The translations under genes were made by a program, and so were the position numbers. Source: Verticillium longisporum (Eukaryota; Ascomycota; Sordariomycetes; Glomerellales; Plectosphaerellaceae). From it: a stretch of 64,000 bases of DNA. The notes beneath the pieces were generated by a model. The model worked only from the letters and a program-made list of their open reading frames with translations, was not told the DNA's origin and searched no databases. Shown one piece after another: positions 14,336 through 28,375 of the stretch (position 1 is the first letter of the stretch; each line of letters starts with the position of its first letter). Location: assembly GCA_019188255.1 (NCBI GenBank), contig JAETXT010000008.1:1426001-1490000 (forward strand). Direction: 5' to 3'.

Positions 14336-17300
14336 TTAATTAGTATTACGTTTAACGTAATATAGAATAGCTAGAGCTAGAGAAGTTAGGATCGATCCTA
14401 CGGATAGTAAATTCGCTATACGTAAGCTTATCGGTTATATTTTATAAATAATCGTAAGAGTACCGTTTACTTTAAGTACTTTAGGACTCTTATAAGAGCT
14501 TAATAGTAGGGAAATCCCCTATTACGTAATCTATAAGAGCACCGTCTACTTCGAGTACCTTAGGACTCCTACGCCTAAGATTACTACTTAGGCTATATTA
14601 CTAGCTACTAAACCCGATAAACGAAGCTCTATGGAATAATTAATTAACTATAATAGAGCTTTAATTAAAATTAGCGATAATAAGCTCCTCGGATTATAGT
14701 AATAGCTCTATAATAGAGCTAGAGAACGCTAAAAAGATATAATAGGAGTTTAATAGTATTCTAGAAGAACTTAGTATATTACGCCTAACGTAGAAGGTTA
14801 GGAAAGGTCTCGATATTAACTTTATCGTTTATAGAGTAGAATTACGGTTCCCTAGATTACTAGATTCGGTATCTATAGATCTTAAGAGCGCTTAGATCCT
14901 TAAAGTAATAAGTATATATAGGATTATAAAGGGAGTTTACTTCCTAGAAGCATTTATCGAAGACTTCTAGGGCTAAACTAAAGAGGACTTTAACTCTTAT
15001 AATATAACGATTACTCGAGCGCTAAAGGTATATCTAGTAGAGCGCGGGATCCCTCTTCTAAGAGTAATAAACGCTAAGATATTAAAGAGATTAGTCCTAA
15101 TACTTTTATAGGAAGAGATATTTAATATAACGGAATCGATTATTACCGATTAGGATTTAATACTCTAAAGAGTAGAGGAATAGCGAGATTAATAGGACGA
15201 TAAATAATAACCTATAAGGAATGCTTAGCTATCTTAAATCCGAAAACTATAAATAAGGAGGATAGATCCCCGATAGCCCTTAATTCTAGGGTTATCTAAT
15301 TAATAGAGTAAGTAATCTAATTAATAAGAGATTATACTTTAATTATAAAGAAATAAGACTTTACCCCTAAATATTATTTAGAACCTATTAGCTTAATATT
15401 ATATTCTATTATTATACGAATTAGTAAATTTACTAATCGATAGAGCTATAATTAAGTAATTTATATCGCTCTAGAATAAGGAGAGTAATTATTCTAGGGA
15501 GATATATAATATCCTTAACGATAAAATATATATCTTTATAGACGTTTACGAACTATTATAAATCCGCTATATATAGCTCTACGTACTCTTCCCGAATATA
15601 CTTTTAAAGCGTATATAAACTTTCTTCCTAGAGTATATAAACTGGAATATAGGATTCTATTAAATATACTTAATAATTAAATAATAGTTCGATTCGGAGA
15701 TTAATAGAGTATAGTATTATATAGACTAGAGCTTAATAACGTTCTATTCTATAGCGATAGAAGCTAATAATATAGGAAATCCGTAAATAGAAGTTCTCTA
15801 GATCCTTCTAGATAGGCTTTAATAGTACTAGAGAGTATTTAGCTCTACGTTTAAGGAAGAGATTTATTTCTATATAAATACTCTAAGGGTAGTTTAAGGC
15901 GTCCTAGAGCTAAAGATTATATTAATAAAGCTAGAACGATCTTTTAATATATTATCTATATAGCTTAAGAATATATTAAAAGTAGAGGAGAATACTAGAA
16001 TGCTTAGATATTTCTATACTAATAGATATTATAGGAGCGGATATTACTAAGCTAATAGAAGGGGAGATTATAAAGAGTAATTAATATATAGAATTAATAA
16101 TTATTAGCTATCTAGAATTCGTAAATACTAGATATATTCTAAACTAGATTATAGATTAACGAAGTACTCTCCTAAAGAGTAATAACGTTCGAAAAAGTAA
16201 TAGAAATATATATAAGAAGTATATAGGGATTAGCGGAAGGGATACTATTAATTTTTAATAATAATAGAACCTATTAAAAGCTCGGAATTGGATAATCCTA
16301 TTTCCGATAAGCTAGGAATAGACGATACCTTTAAGTTTAATCCTAAGAGCGAATTAATAAATACTTATATTATATACTTCCTAGTAAATAAGTCGTTCTA
16401 ATATAGAATTAAAAGGAGTAATCTAAAAGCTAAAATAATAGCTCTAATAGAATAGCTCTTTACTTAATATTAGATTAATAGTACTTCTATATAGTATAGT
16501 ATTATCCTTAATATAAATATAATATTAATTTCTATAATAGGAGCTTTATAAATAAGGGCCTTAATAGCCCTAATACTAAGCTTAATAGTTAATAAATAAG
16601 GAATAGGGGCTAGAATAAGATTCGGAATAGGAAATCCTATTTCTACGATAGAGGAGATTACTATTCTAATATTAATTAAGAGAATTATATTCTATATCGT
16701 CCTAACGGATACCCTATTCCTACTTTATATTAAGGATATAGACGATCTCGGAATCTATTTAGATAATATATATAATAAGCTAATAAAGCGTATTAAGGAG
16801 ATCTAGGAGCGTACGCCTATTTTTCGTAAATAGGGCTACCTATAGTTCTTCCTAAATACGAAGACCTATACTAGCTCTGGGATGATATATATAATAGGGA
16901 TAAAGAGTAATAGAGTAGCGTTTCTAATAGAGGTAGAGCTCTAATATATTTATAAGCGGTTTAATTATTTATCTATAAAGAAGCTATAGAATTTATTCTA
17001 GAGAGTAAACTAGGACGTAAATCGGGACGTTCTAGAACTAATAAACCGCTTCTATTACTATTATTAAATTAAAGGGAAATCTCTATAATACTTTAAATTT
17101 ATTTTAAAGTTAGATATCGACTTTAATTACGAGATTTTAATCGATATTATATACTTAGATAGAAAGCCCGTTCTTTATATAATCGATATAAATATAGGAT
17201 TCTAATCTATAACTTTTATTCCTAATTTTATAGCTTATGTAATATAAGAAGCTCTTAAGAGGTATTAATTAGATATATACCTTAGGCCTCTAGACGTTAT

Positions 17301-20300
17301 AACTATTAATACTAGAACGAACTTTACCTCCGTAAAGTTTAAAATAGAGGTACGCCTCCTAGGTATAACCTACTATTAGATCCCTATAGAGGCCTATTAA
17401 TTAATCGGTAAAGTTAAGAGCTATTATAAGCCGATACGTAGAGCGTACGAGATCTTAAAAGTAGAGTCTCGTAATACGAGCCTAGAATCGCTACTTTAAG
17501 GAGCTATAAAGGCGGTAAACGATATTATTAGGCTTAACGGATTAATGCCTATATTACTTATATTCAGGGCGATACCTAGGATTACCGTTAACTTAGCGCC
17601 TACTACGACCTAAGTATAGTATACCGAAGTAGTTAATAAAGCGATAGCGGAGCTTTAGCGAATAATCGCTAAGCGGAAAGTTAATAATACTCTTAATACC
17701 CGTAATAGACTAGATATTAAGTAATTATTACCGAGATCGCTAGAGCTAAGAAGCGACGTTCTTATATTCTAAGAGTAGGAGAAATAGACTAATCCCTATA
17801 AGGTTATATCGGTTTCTAATATAGCGATTATAATCGAAATAGTTAATAGCTTAATAGAGTTTAAAGGAATATATATTAAGCTATATAATAGATCGCTAGA
17901 TTAATAAGCTAGGGAGGTAATAGTAGTTCGAACTCTAGAGACCTTAGAATTATTTAAATACTTAAAGCTAATTCTACTACGACGACGTAGAAGACCTAGG
18001 AAGTTAATAAACGCTACGAATCTATTATAAGCGGCTTTTATAGATTATAAGAGTAATACGATTAGGACTTTATAGATCGAATATTAATTTATTATTAAAA
18101 GGGAATAGTAGGGGTACGACCTAGCTATTTAATTATATAATAAAGGTAGAATAACGACCCCTAGGAAGCTATTTAAATAATCTAATTAGGAGGAAATCGA
18201 TTTACTCTTAATAGCTAGAATAATCGTACTGATTAGGAGATCCGTATTTCCTAGTACTAAGATCTTTAAATATTAGCTTATAAGAGAGGTAAAAGGCCTC
18301 CCTTAAGCCCTATATAAGAAGTTAAGACTAATAGTTTAGGGATATAGTAACTAGGAGAAGATAACCCTATTAACGTAATCGCTTACGATTATATACTATA
18401 GCTAACGATTAATCCTAGCGATTACCCTAATGCTATAATAACGTAGCTATTAGTTAATACTCTATAATATTAATTAAGCCTATACCTAGAGCGCTATAGA
18501 TCTATTATATAACGTTCTCCTATATATTCCTAAAGAGCTATAGTATAGATACCCTAACGGAATCGTCTTCTATATTATAAAGCCGCTCTATAGTATTATA
18601 GAGTTAGGTCTCTATTAGTTTATAACCTATTAGCGCTACTATAGAGAGCGCCTAAACGCTATTCTAATAGGCTACGATCTATATTTACTTCTAACTAGAG
18701 CTAGAGAGAGCTTTAGATTAATCGGAATATAGATTAACGATACCCTTAACCTTAGAGAGCCCGCATTTATATAAAAGGAATAAATAGAGCTCGAAAGCGC
18801 TAGCTTCTAGGTAAAGCCTATTTCCGTCCTTAATATAGGATCTAATAGCGTCTTTAACGGCTATATTATTAAAGTTAGAACTAAAGATCTTACGATTTAA
18901 TAGAAAGGCTAAGGTAATCGCCTAGAGTTAGTAACCTTAGAGATAGCGAGCTTAGAGTAGGAATATATCGCCTAGAGAGCTCGTAGTATTTATATTACTT
19001 TAACCTATTAATTAGAGGCAGCCTTCGATTTCTTTATTATAGCTTAAGCTAAGAACCTATAAAAGGACGACTTTAAATAGCTTAATAAATATATATAATA
19101 GTAGATCGCTAACGTAGGCCGTAGCCTGAATTACGTACGCTTAGATCTCTTAATAGCCTAATTTTATATATTTATTAACGGCTCCTTTATTAATAATAAG
19201 GACCTAAGTTTATAGATCGGATTCGTTATCCTCCTTAGTAACGAACGTTCCTATAATTAGGAGAACGCCTTTATAGTACGTAGTAATATCCTCTATTAGT
19301 AATCTATTAAATATAAATAGGTTATACGTTTAATTCTAGTTAGCGAGATCTATAAGATAATTAGCGGCTTCGATATAGCTTATATCCTTAAATAGACGCT
19401 CTAAGAGATCTATAAACGCTTAGAACTATTACTCCTATAAATAGTTATCTATACCGATAGCTATTCGCTCTACTAATATTTAGTTTAATTAAGCGTAATA
19501 ATAGAGAAACGCTTAATAATAGATCTTATAGCGTTATAGTAAAGCTATAAAGAATGCAAAATCGACGAAATTCGTTAAATCGTTAAAAGTAGTAACCCTA
19601 TAGATTTAATAATTAAAGGAGTACTAAACTAAGTACTAGAAGCATTAATAAGCTCTAATAAAATTATAATTAAGATTAAAGGATAAATTAAACGTTAAGA
19701 AAAGAATAATTAAGGGGTAAAAGTAATTAATATTAATAAAAATATAATAAAGCTTAAAAACGAGTACCCTAGAAGTAAAAACGACGACCCCGTAATTAGT
19801 AAAATAATAAAGTAACCGCTCCGTAAAGCGGACTAAGCCTCGGAATCCGAAGAATCCGAGTTTAACTACTCTAGCGAGTCCTATTAGAGGTAATTAAAGA
19901 GCTATAGAGCTATAGCCCGCCTAGCCGCTTTACGGTTAGTATTATAAAGACTATCGAGGTCCTTATTAAGGTCGTTACCCCCCTTCGCCTCCTCCTCCTT
20001 AGCGATTATTAATATACCCTTTACGACGGTACGCTACTTCTCTATATCCTATATCCCCTATTAACTAATTATATAATTAGATAATTAAGGAAATAATAGA
20101 GAAGAGAGCTTACTAGCTTATTATTCTTATCCTAAGTAGCTAAAAACTTTATAGCGGGCTTAAATGCCCCGACCGGACTATAAATAATAATCGTTAGAGC
20201 TATAAATACTAGAAAATAGAGATTATAGAAGCTTATATTAGTTTATAAGAATACTTAGAGGTATATTTATAGTAATAGGAACCCTTAAGCTCTAAATCGT

Positions 20301-21293
20301 AATATACGCTATTAGCGCTAATTTTAGTTTACTTACTAGTAAGATAAGACTTTAAGTACCCTAAATAGGGGACCTTACGAATGTTACTATATATATGCAC
20401 TATATCCCGGATTAGTAGCTCCTACGATTAATACTGATTAAGTTCTTACGCTTTATTACTCTCTTAATAGAAAGGGTAATAGGCGTAGGGGCTTTACGCT
20501 TAAATAGCATTATCGAGGCCGGGATAAGAGAAAAAGAGAGAGAGAGAGTAATAAAAATAGGGATTTAATAATTATCGGAGCTCTAAAATAGTAAATTAAG
20601 CTAATTAATCTTAAAAATAAAGAATCGTTATAGGGAAGAGGGAAAGTAAAAAGAACAGAATTACTATAATTTACTAATTAGATATATAGATCTATAGAGT
20701 ATAGTATTTACTAAACTAGCTTAATAGGATCTATTAATCCTATTTAGGCGATTTAATTCTATTATTCCTATTAAAGGCGGTTTAATTCTATTATTCTTAT
20801 CGAGAAAGCTAATAAAAGGGGTAATAATAATTATTCTTCTACCCTCTATTAATATATTAGTAATTTAGAGACTTTAAGAGCCTATATCTAGCTATTATAA
20901 AAGCGCTATTTAATTAGCTATTATACTATTTAATTACTATTTATTTCCTTTATTAAAGGGTTTAAAAGCCTATTCCTATTATTTAACTATAACTTAATTC
21001 GTTTCCTTAGAGAGCTATTTAGCGGCTAATTTAATTAATCCGTAGCGCTAGGGACTAGGGATTTAGCGCCTATAGGAATAATAATATTAAGCTATATTTT
21101 TCCTTATTCTATCTATTATTCTCCTATTATTACTTATTTACTTATTCATTTATTTATTTTATAGATTAGGATAGTAGATCTAATGCGCTAGAGACTAGAG
21201 GATTATAAGCGTATTAGAGTAGCTATTAATATAGGTAATAGAGCCCGATATTAGTCCCTTAAGCAATCCTATCTATAAAGAAAAGATAGCTAG

Positions 21294-21582
21294 TATTAAA
21301 CTAATATTAGGGGATTACCTAGGTCGGTAATTACTATATAGGATTCATTAATATAGTAATTACTAGGGCTGGGATTTATAGCTCTCAGGAGTACGTAATT
21401 CATAGCTTACGTAATCGGTAAATTAGATAAGTATATCTAATTTACGTAAATAGCGGTAATTTAGAGAGATAGAATTATTAATAATTACAACCCTTATATT
21501 ACCTACCCTACCGATTTAAAGCTCTTAGGCATAGCTAAAGTAATAAATCAGGGTTTATATAAGTAATAAAGCCCTCTTAATA
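21294..21582 (+). repeat. 3' LTR of the Copia-like element
   Basis: 289 bp, same termini as the LTR at 14,047. Less RIP-mutated than most other copies in the window. Confidence 0.85.
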
Positions 21583-24500
21583 GCTAGGCTATTAAGAGAT
21601 CGAGGTATATATAATTTAAGCTATAGCCTATATTAGCGATCTATTATTATATATATTTATTAAATTATTTAAAGTCTTCTTTTTAAAGGTTCTTAATTTA
21701 GGCTATAATAGAGAAATCGAAGGCTACTTCTAATTAATAAATTAAAGTAATATAGGTATTTTAAGCTCTCTAAGTAATATATTATTATTCTAAGCTTATT
21801 ATCCCTAGGGTTATTAGCTCTAGACGATTATTTTAGCCTTTCTATTAAATCGTTAAATCTTTAATTCCGATTTTAATAATATAGCTATTAAAGATACTTT
21901 TAGAATTTATATTTAAGATAGAAATAAGCTTCGCCTAGAAGCTAGTATTATTAAGCTCTATTTATTCCTTTTATATAAATATAGGCTCTCTAAGGTTAAA
22001 GGTATCGTTAATCTATATTCCGATTAATCTAAAGCTCTCTCTAGCTCTAATTAGAAGTAAATATAGATTATAGCTTATTAGAATAGCGTTTAAGCGCTCT
22101 CTATAATAATATTAATAGATTATAAACTAATAGAGACCTAATTTTCTAATATTATAGAATAGCTTTATAATATAGAAGACGATTCCTTTTAAATATCTAT
22201 ATTATAGCTCTTTAGGAATATATAGGAGAACGTTATATAGTAGATCTATAGTACTCTAAATATAGGCTTAATTAATATTATAGAGTATTAATTAATAGCT
22301 ATATTATTATAATATTAAAGTAAGTACTAGAATTAGCTATTAGCTATAATATATAATTATAGGCGATTATATTAATAGTATTATCTTCTCTTAATTATTA
22401 TATCCTTAAACTATTAATCTTAACTCTTTATATAGGGCTTAAGGGAGGCCTTTTACCTCTCTTATAAGCTAGTATCTAAAGATCTTAATATTTAGGAATA
22501 TAGATCTCCTAATTAATATAATTACTCTAATTACTAGGAATACATCGATTTCCTCTTAATTAAGCTATTTAAATAGTTTCCTAGGGGTTATTATTCTATT
22601 TCTATTATATAATTAAATAGCTAAATTATAATCCTATTATTCCCTTTTAATAATAAATTAGTATTTAATCTATAAAGTCCTAATTTTATTTACTCTTATA
22701 ATCTATAAAAGCTATCTATAATAGATATATAGTATTTATTAACTTCCTAGGTCTCCTATATCGTTATAAGAGAATTAGCTCTAAGTACTTAAATAGTTCT
22801 CAGGTCTTTAGAATTCGAATTACTATTATCTCCTTAATCTCTTAATCTAGCGATCTATTATATAGTTTAATATATATTCCTCTAAGCTCTATTAGGCTAT
22901 TAATTATATTAATTATAATTACTATATTAGAAACTAAAATAACCTTATAAAGACCTATCTATTTCTCTTATTCTTAGAATATAAGAATATTACTTCTTAG
23001 TTCTAGCGATCTTAATAATAACTATTTAATATCTAGTCTATTATAAATATTAAGAGTATTATTAACCTTCCGCTTAGTAATTATTCGCTAAAGCTCTATT
23101 ATTATTTTATTAATTACTTTTATATATTATATCTAATTTATAATAAATACTATATTAATAATAATTCTAAGTATTATTCTTAGTATAAATAATATAAATA
23201 TTAATCTATTAAGTTTAATAGTATTATATATTACCTTTATTATTCCTTAAAATAGTAATTCTAGGCTTATATTATAAGATTCTATTTTTAAGATCTTATA
23301 CGCTCTACGAATCGGCTTATAATAGCTCTTAACCTTACCGATTAATTAATAGGCCTCTATAGGGATTTAATAATAGGTTATATCTAAGAGGTATACCTTT
23401 ACCTTAAATTCTATAAAAGTAAAGTTTATTCTAATATTAATAATTACGATATCTAGAGGCCCTAGATAGGTATTTAATTAATACCTCTTAAGGGCTTCTT
23501 ATATTATATAAGCTATAAAATTAGAAATAAAAGTTATAAATTAGAATCCTATATTTATATCGATTATATAGAGAATAGATTTTCTATTTAAATATATAAT
23601 ATTAATTAAAATCTTATAATTAAAATCGATATTTAATTTTAAAGTAAACTTAAAATATTATAAAGACTTCCCTTTAATTTAATAATAATAATAAAAGCGA
23701 TTTATTAATTCTAGAATATCTTAATCTATATTATAATCTACTCTTTAGAATAAAATCCATAGCTTCTTTATAAATAAATAATTAAATTATTTATAAATAT
23801 ATCGGAGCTCTATTTCTTTTAGAAACGCTACTTTATTACTCTCTATCCTTATTATATATATAATCCTAAAACTAATATAGGTCTTTATATCTAAGAAGAA
23901 CTATAAATAGCCCTATTTATAGAAGATAGGTATATACTCTTAGATATCCTTAATATACTTTACTAGCTTATTATATATATTATCTAAATAGATTCTAAGA
24001 TCGTCTATAACCTTAATATAAAGGAGGAATAGGGTATCTATTAAGATAATATAGAATATAATTCTCCTAATTAATATTATAATAGTAATCTCCTTTATTA
24101 TAGAAATAGGATTTCCTATTCTAAATCTTATTCTAGCCCCTATTCTTTATTTATTAATTATTAAATTTAATATTAAAGCTATTAAGGCCTTTATTTATAA
24201 AGCTCCTATTATAGAAATTAATATTATATTTATATTAGGGATAATATTATATTATATAGAAGTATTATTAATCTAATATTAAATAAAGAGCTATTCTATT
24301 AGAACTATTATTTTAAGCTTTAAGCTATATCCTCTAATTCTATATTAAAATAACTTATTTACTAGGAAGTATATAATATAGGCATTTATTAACTTATTCT
24401 CTAGATTAATCCTATAAATATTATCTATTCCTAGCTTTTTAGAAATAGGATTATCTAATTCTAAACTCTTAGAAAGTTCTATTAATATTAGAAACTATTA

Positions 24501-26699
24501 ATATCCTTTCTATTAATCTCTATATATTTCTTATATATATTTCTATTATTCCTTTAAATATTATTATTCTTTAGGAAAATACTTTATCGATTTATAATTT
24601 AGTTTTAAATATATTTAGTATTTATATATCCTACTATATTAATAATTATTAATTCTATATATTAGCTATTCTCTTCGATCTCCTTTTTTATTAATTTAAT
24701 AATATCCGCTTCTATAATATCTATTAATATAGAAGTATTTAAATATCTTAATATTCCCTTCCACTTTTAATATACTCTTAAACTATATAGATAAAGTATT
24801 AAAAGATTATTCTAGCTTTATTAATATAATCTTTAGCTCTAGAATACTTTAAATTGCCTTTAGAATATTTATATAGAAGTATATTTCCTCCTTAAATATA
24901 GGGCTAAGTATTCTGTAATATTATTAAAGTTTATTTAGAAAGATCTATAGAACTTCTATTTATAGCTTTCCTATATTATTAGCTTCTATTATCCTAGAAT
25001 AGAATATTATCGAGCTCTAATCTATAGAATATTATATTCTATTAATTTCTAAATCGAATTATTATTTAATTATTAAATATATTTATTAGAATTATATACT
25101 TCGGCTTATATATTCTAAGAAGAAAGCTTATATATACTTTAAAAGTATATTTAGGAAGAGTCTATAGAGCTATATATATTAGATTTATAGTATTTTTTAA
25201 ATATTTATAAATATCTTTATCTTATTATTAAAGATATTATAAGTCTCTTTAAAGTAATTAATCTCTTTATTCTATAATAATATAAATTACTTAATTAAAG
25301 ATCTATCGATTAGTAAATTAATTAATTTATATAGTAATAGAATATAATATTAAAATAATAGATTTTAAATAATATTTAAGGATAGGGTTTTATTTCTTTA
25401 TAATTAAAGTATAATCTCTTATTAGCTAAATTATCTATTCTATTAATTAAATAATTCTAGAATTAAGGGCTATTAGGGATCTATCTTCTCTATTTATAGG
25501 TCTCGAATTTAAGATAATTAAATATTCTTTATAGATTAGTATTTATTATCCTATTAATTTCCCTATTCCTCTATTCCTTAGAATACTAAATCCTAATTAA
25601 TAATAATTAATTCTATTATATTAGATATTTCTTCCTATAAAAATATTAATATTAATCTCTTTAATATTTTAATATTTATTATTCCTAGAAGAGGGATCTT
25701 ATACTTTATTAAATATACTTTTAATACTTAAATAATTATTATATTATAAGAGTTAAAGTCCTCTTTAATCTAACCCTAGAAGTCCTTATTAAAGGCCTCT
25801 AGGAAGTAAACTCCTTTTATAATCCTATATATATTTATTATTTAAAAGATCTAAGTATTCTTAAGCTCTATAGATACTAATTCTAATAATCTAAGGAATT
25901 ATAATTCTATTCTATTAACGATAAAGTTAATATCGAGACCCTTCCTAACCTTCTATATTAAGTATAATATACTAAGTTCCTCTAAAATACAATTAAACTC
26001 CTATTATATCTTTTTAGCGATCTCTAGCTCTATTATAGAGCTATTATTATAATCTAAGGAGCTTATTATCCTTAATTTTATTAAAGCTCTATTATAGCTA
26101 ATCAACTATTCTATAGAGCTTTATTTATTAGGTTTTATAGCTAGTAATATAGCCTAGGTAGTAATCTTAGGTATAAGAGTCCTAAGATATTTAAAATAGA
26201 TAATACTTCCATAGATTATATAATAGGGGATTTCCCTATTATTAAGCTCTTATAAGAGTCCTAAAATATTTAAAGTAAATAGTACTCTTACGATTACTTA
26301 TATAGTATAACCGATAAGCTTATATATAATAGATTTACTATTTATAGAATTAATCTTAACTTCTCTAGCTCTAGCTATTCGATATTATATTAAATATAAT
26401 ATTAATTAGTATTAAGAGGGCTTTATTATTTATATAAACCCCGATTTATTACTTTAACTATATTTAAGAGCTCTAAATAGATAGGGTTAATAATATAAGA
26501 TATATAATAATTAATTAATTCTATTTCTCTAAATTATTACTATTTATATAAATTAGATATACTTGTTTAATTTATTAATTATATAAGCTATAAACTATAT
26601 ACTCCTAGGATCTATAAGTCCTAGCCCTAGTAATTACTATATCGGTAAATCCTATATAGTAATTACTATCCTAGGCAATTCCCTAATATTAATTTAATA
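21583..26699 (-). mobile_element. Copia-like 5' LTR, gag and pol, inverted, RIP-degraded
   Basis: Minus-strand Copia element with its 5' LTR at 26,410-26,699 (290 bp) and internal region reading leftwards: gag, integrase, reverse transcriptase and part of RNase H. It is cut at 21,583 by the 3' LTR of the neighbouring element. It is collinear in complement with 1-2880 and 14,336-19,150. Heavily RIP-mutated with no open frame. The missing 3' part may be the fragment at 12,590-14,046; a 4-base match (ATAG at 12,586-12,589 and 26,700-26,703) is compatible with that but weak in such AT-rich DNA. Confidence 0.8.
26410..26699 (-). repeat. Copia-like 5' LTR (inverted)
   Basis: 290 bp; in complement it begins TATTAAATTAATATTAGGG and ends CCCTCTTAATA, matching the family LTR. 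Confidence 0.8.
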
Positions 26700-28375
26700 A
26701 TAGCTCTATTTCTTTAGTATAGAGCGAATTACTATATTCGCATTTTAATATATTTCTTCTATTATCTAAGTATTTACTTCTCTCTAAGAGTTCTAATCTT
26801 ATTTATTAGCTTATATTATACTTCCTCTAAATCTAAATTATACTTTTTTAATTCTATAATACTAATTTAATACTATATTCTTATTATAAAGATACTTAAC
26901 CTCTTAGCCTATAAGGGTATAGTAATATATAATTACTTATATTCCCTTTATAAATTAATCGATAATATAAAGAATTAATATTAGAGAGCTTCCTTAATAA
27001 TAGGAGATTCGACTTTTAATAAATTCGGACTATAAACTAGCTTCATAGATAATTATAGGTATCTAACTTATCTAAGATTATAATAGGCTATAAGATAATA
27101 ATAAAAGTATTAATATTAATAAATAAATATCTAGCTTTAATAGAACCGATTTAGGATTAAAAGGTATAAGTCCTAACCCTCGAAAACCTCCCTATACGTT
27201 TTTTTCGGTTATTAAAGCCTAATAAATAGCTAAAAACGTAAATAGAAAATCTTCCTTTTTAATATATAATATACTAGCCCTTATCTTTTCTTTAATTTAC
27301 TAATTATATACTTTCTTTAATAGTCTAAAATAGCTAATATTAAGAAGCTAGAGTAAATATAATAAATAGGGAGGTATATAGAGAATAAGGATATAGTTTT
27401 CTAATATATATTATTTAAAAAGCTTAAAGATATAATTTTTATAGCTATATAGGATAAAAAGACGATATAGTAATAAGGTAATACCCTTAATATATTTATT
27501 AAAATATTTAAGCTAATCTAGATTAATCTTATTTATTATTTAGCTATTTAGAGAAGCTATAAGCTTTTAATTATAAAGAATCATATAATCTTTATATTAA
27601 ATTAAAAGGTAATAATTACTAGAAAAGATAATAAATAATAGGATATAGAATCCTATTATATCAATACTTTAAATAATAATAGTTTATTCCCGATTACCTA
27701 GCTATTTCTTCTTTATATTAATATATTTTTCGGAGTTTATAATAAATATTCTACTATTAATAACTCCTATTTAGAAATTAATCTTATTAAAATTATAGAT
27801 ATTAGATTTAATAATACTATATTTTATAATTATATCTCTTATAATTTTAAACTATATATTTATCGTAATTAGATCTTTATATAAAGCCTTCCTATAATTA
27901 TATAAATAAAAGAAATATATTAAGAGCTTTAATCGTTATATAATAAATAATAGTATTTAATCATCCTAATAAATAGTATATTATACCTTTTAAGGAGAAT
28001 ATTCGCTATTATAGCTATATCCTTTAGCCTAGGAGGGTCTACTTAGGATATATATTAAATATATATTTAATAATTACTTATTCTTCGCTTTTATCTAGTT
28101 TCGTTTAATTTAGAGGGCTATTATATTATAAAGGTATACTAGTATTTCGGCGCTAAAGAGTCGTTTACGATATATTAAAGATCGAAGTAGTATACTTAGC
28201 GGAGAGAGATATATCTTATTTTATAGCTTCGAGTATAAAGATAAGCTAATTTTCTTTTAAAGGTATTTCTATAATTATTAATAGAATAATTATATATAAA
28301 AAGTAGATAGTTAGAAAAGTCGAAGTAGATAGCCTACTCGACTATATAGCCTACTTAACTATAATATATATTATT
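26700..28375 (-). mobile_element. pogo/Fot1-like transposon, inverted, RIP-degraded
   Basis: Minus-strand relative of the pogo-like elements. Blocks such as CGAAAACCTCCCTATACG (27,180-27,200) and the stretch near 27,340-27,400 match, in complement, the element at 5621-7464. The end near 28,320-28,375 carries a doubled motif (GTAGGCTAT twice in complement), the same TIR layout as the other pogo elements but with a different sequence, so it may be a different subfamily. A matching inverted end is not evident near 26,700, so the left side may be truncated by the Copia LTR. No frame is open. Confidence 0.65.

Larger units (their letters stand above)
14047..21582 (+). mobile_element. Complete Ty1/Copia-like retrotransposon, RIP-degraded
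   Basis: 7.5-kb element with two 289-bp LTRs (14,047-14,335 and 21,294-21,582). Internal order by conceptual reading is: gag (about 14,400-16,200); integrase (about 16,900-17,900); reverse transcriptase (about 18,200-18,700); RNase H (about 19,000-19,500, with an NGSF-type start); then the 1.2-kb 3' non-coding region with GA-rich microsatellite near 20,530. It is the best-preserved Copia copy here: more CpG and fewer TpA changes than the copy at 1-4402. Stops still interrupt every frame and few ATGs remain. The flanks (TATAA left, GCTAG right) do not form a target duplication, so the element may have been joined by recombination or inserted with a deletion. Confidence 0.85.
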
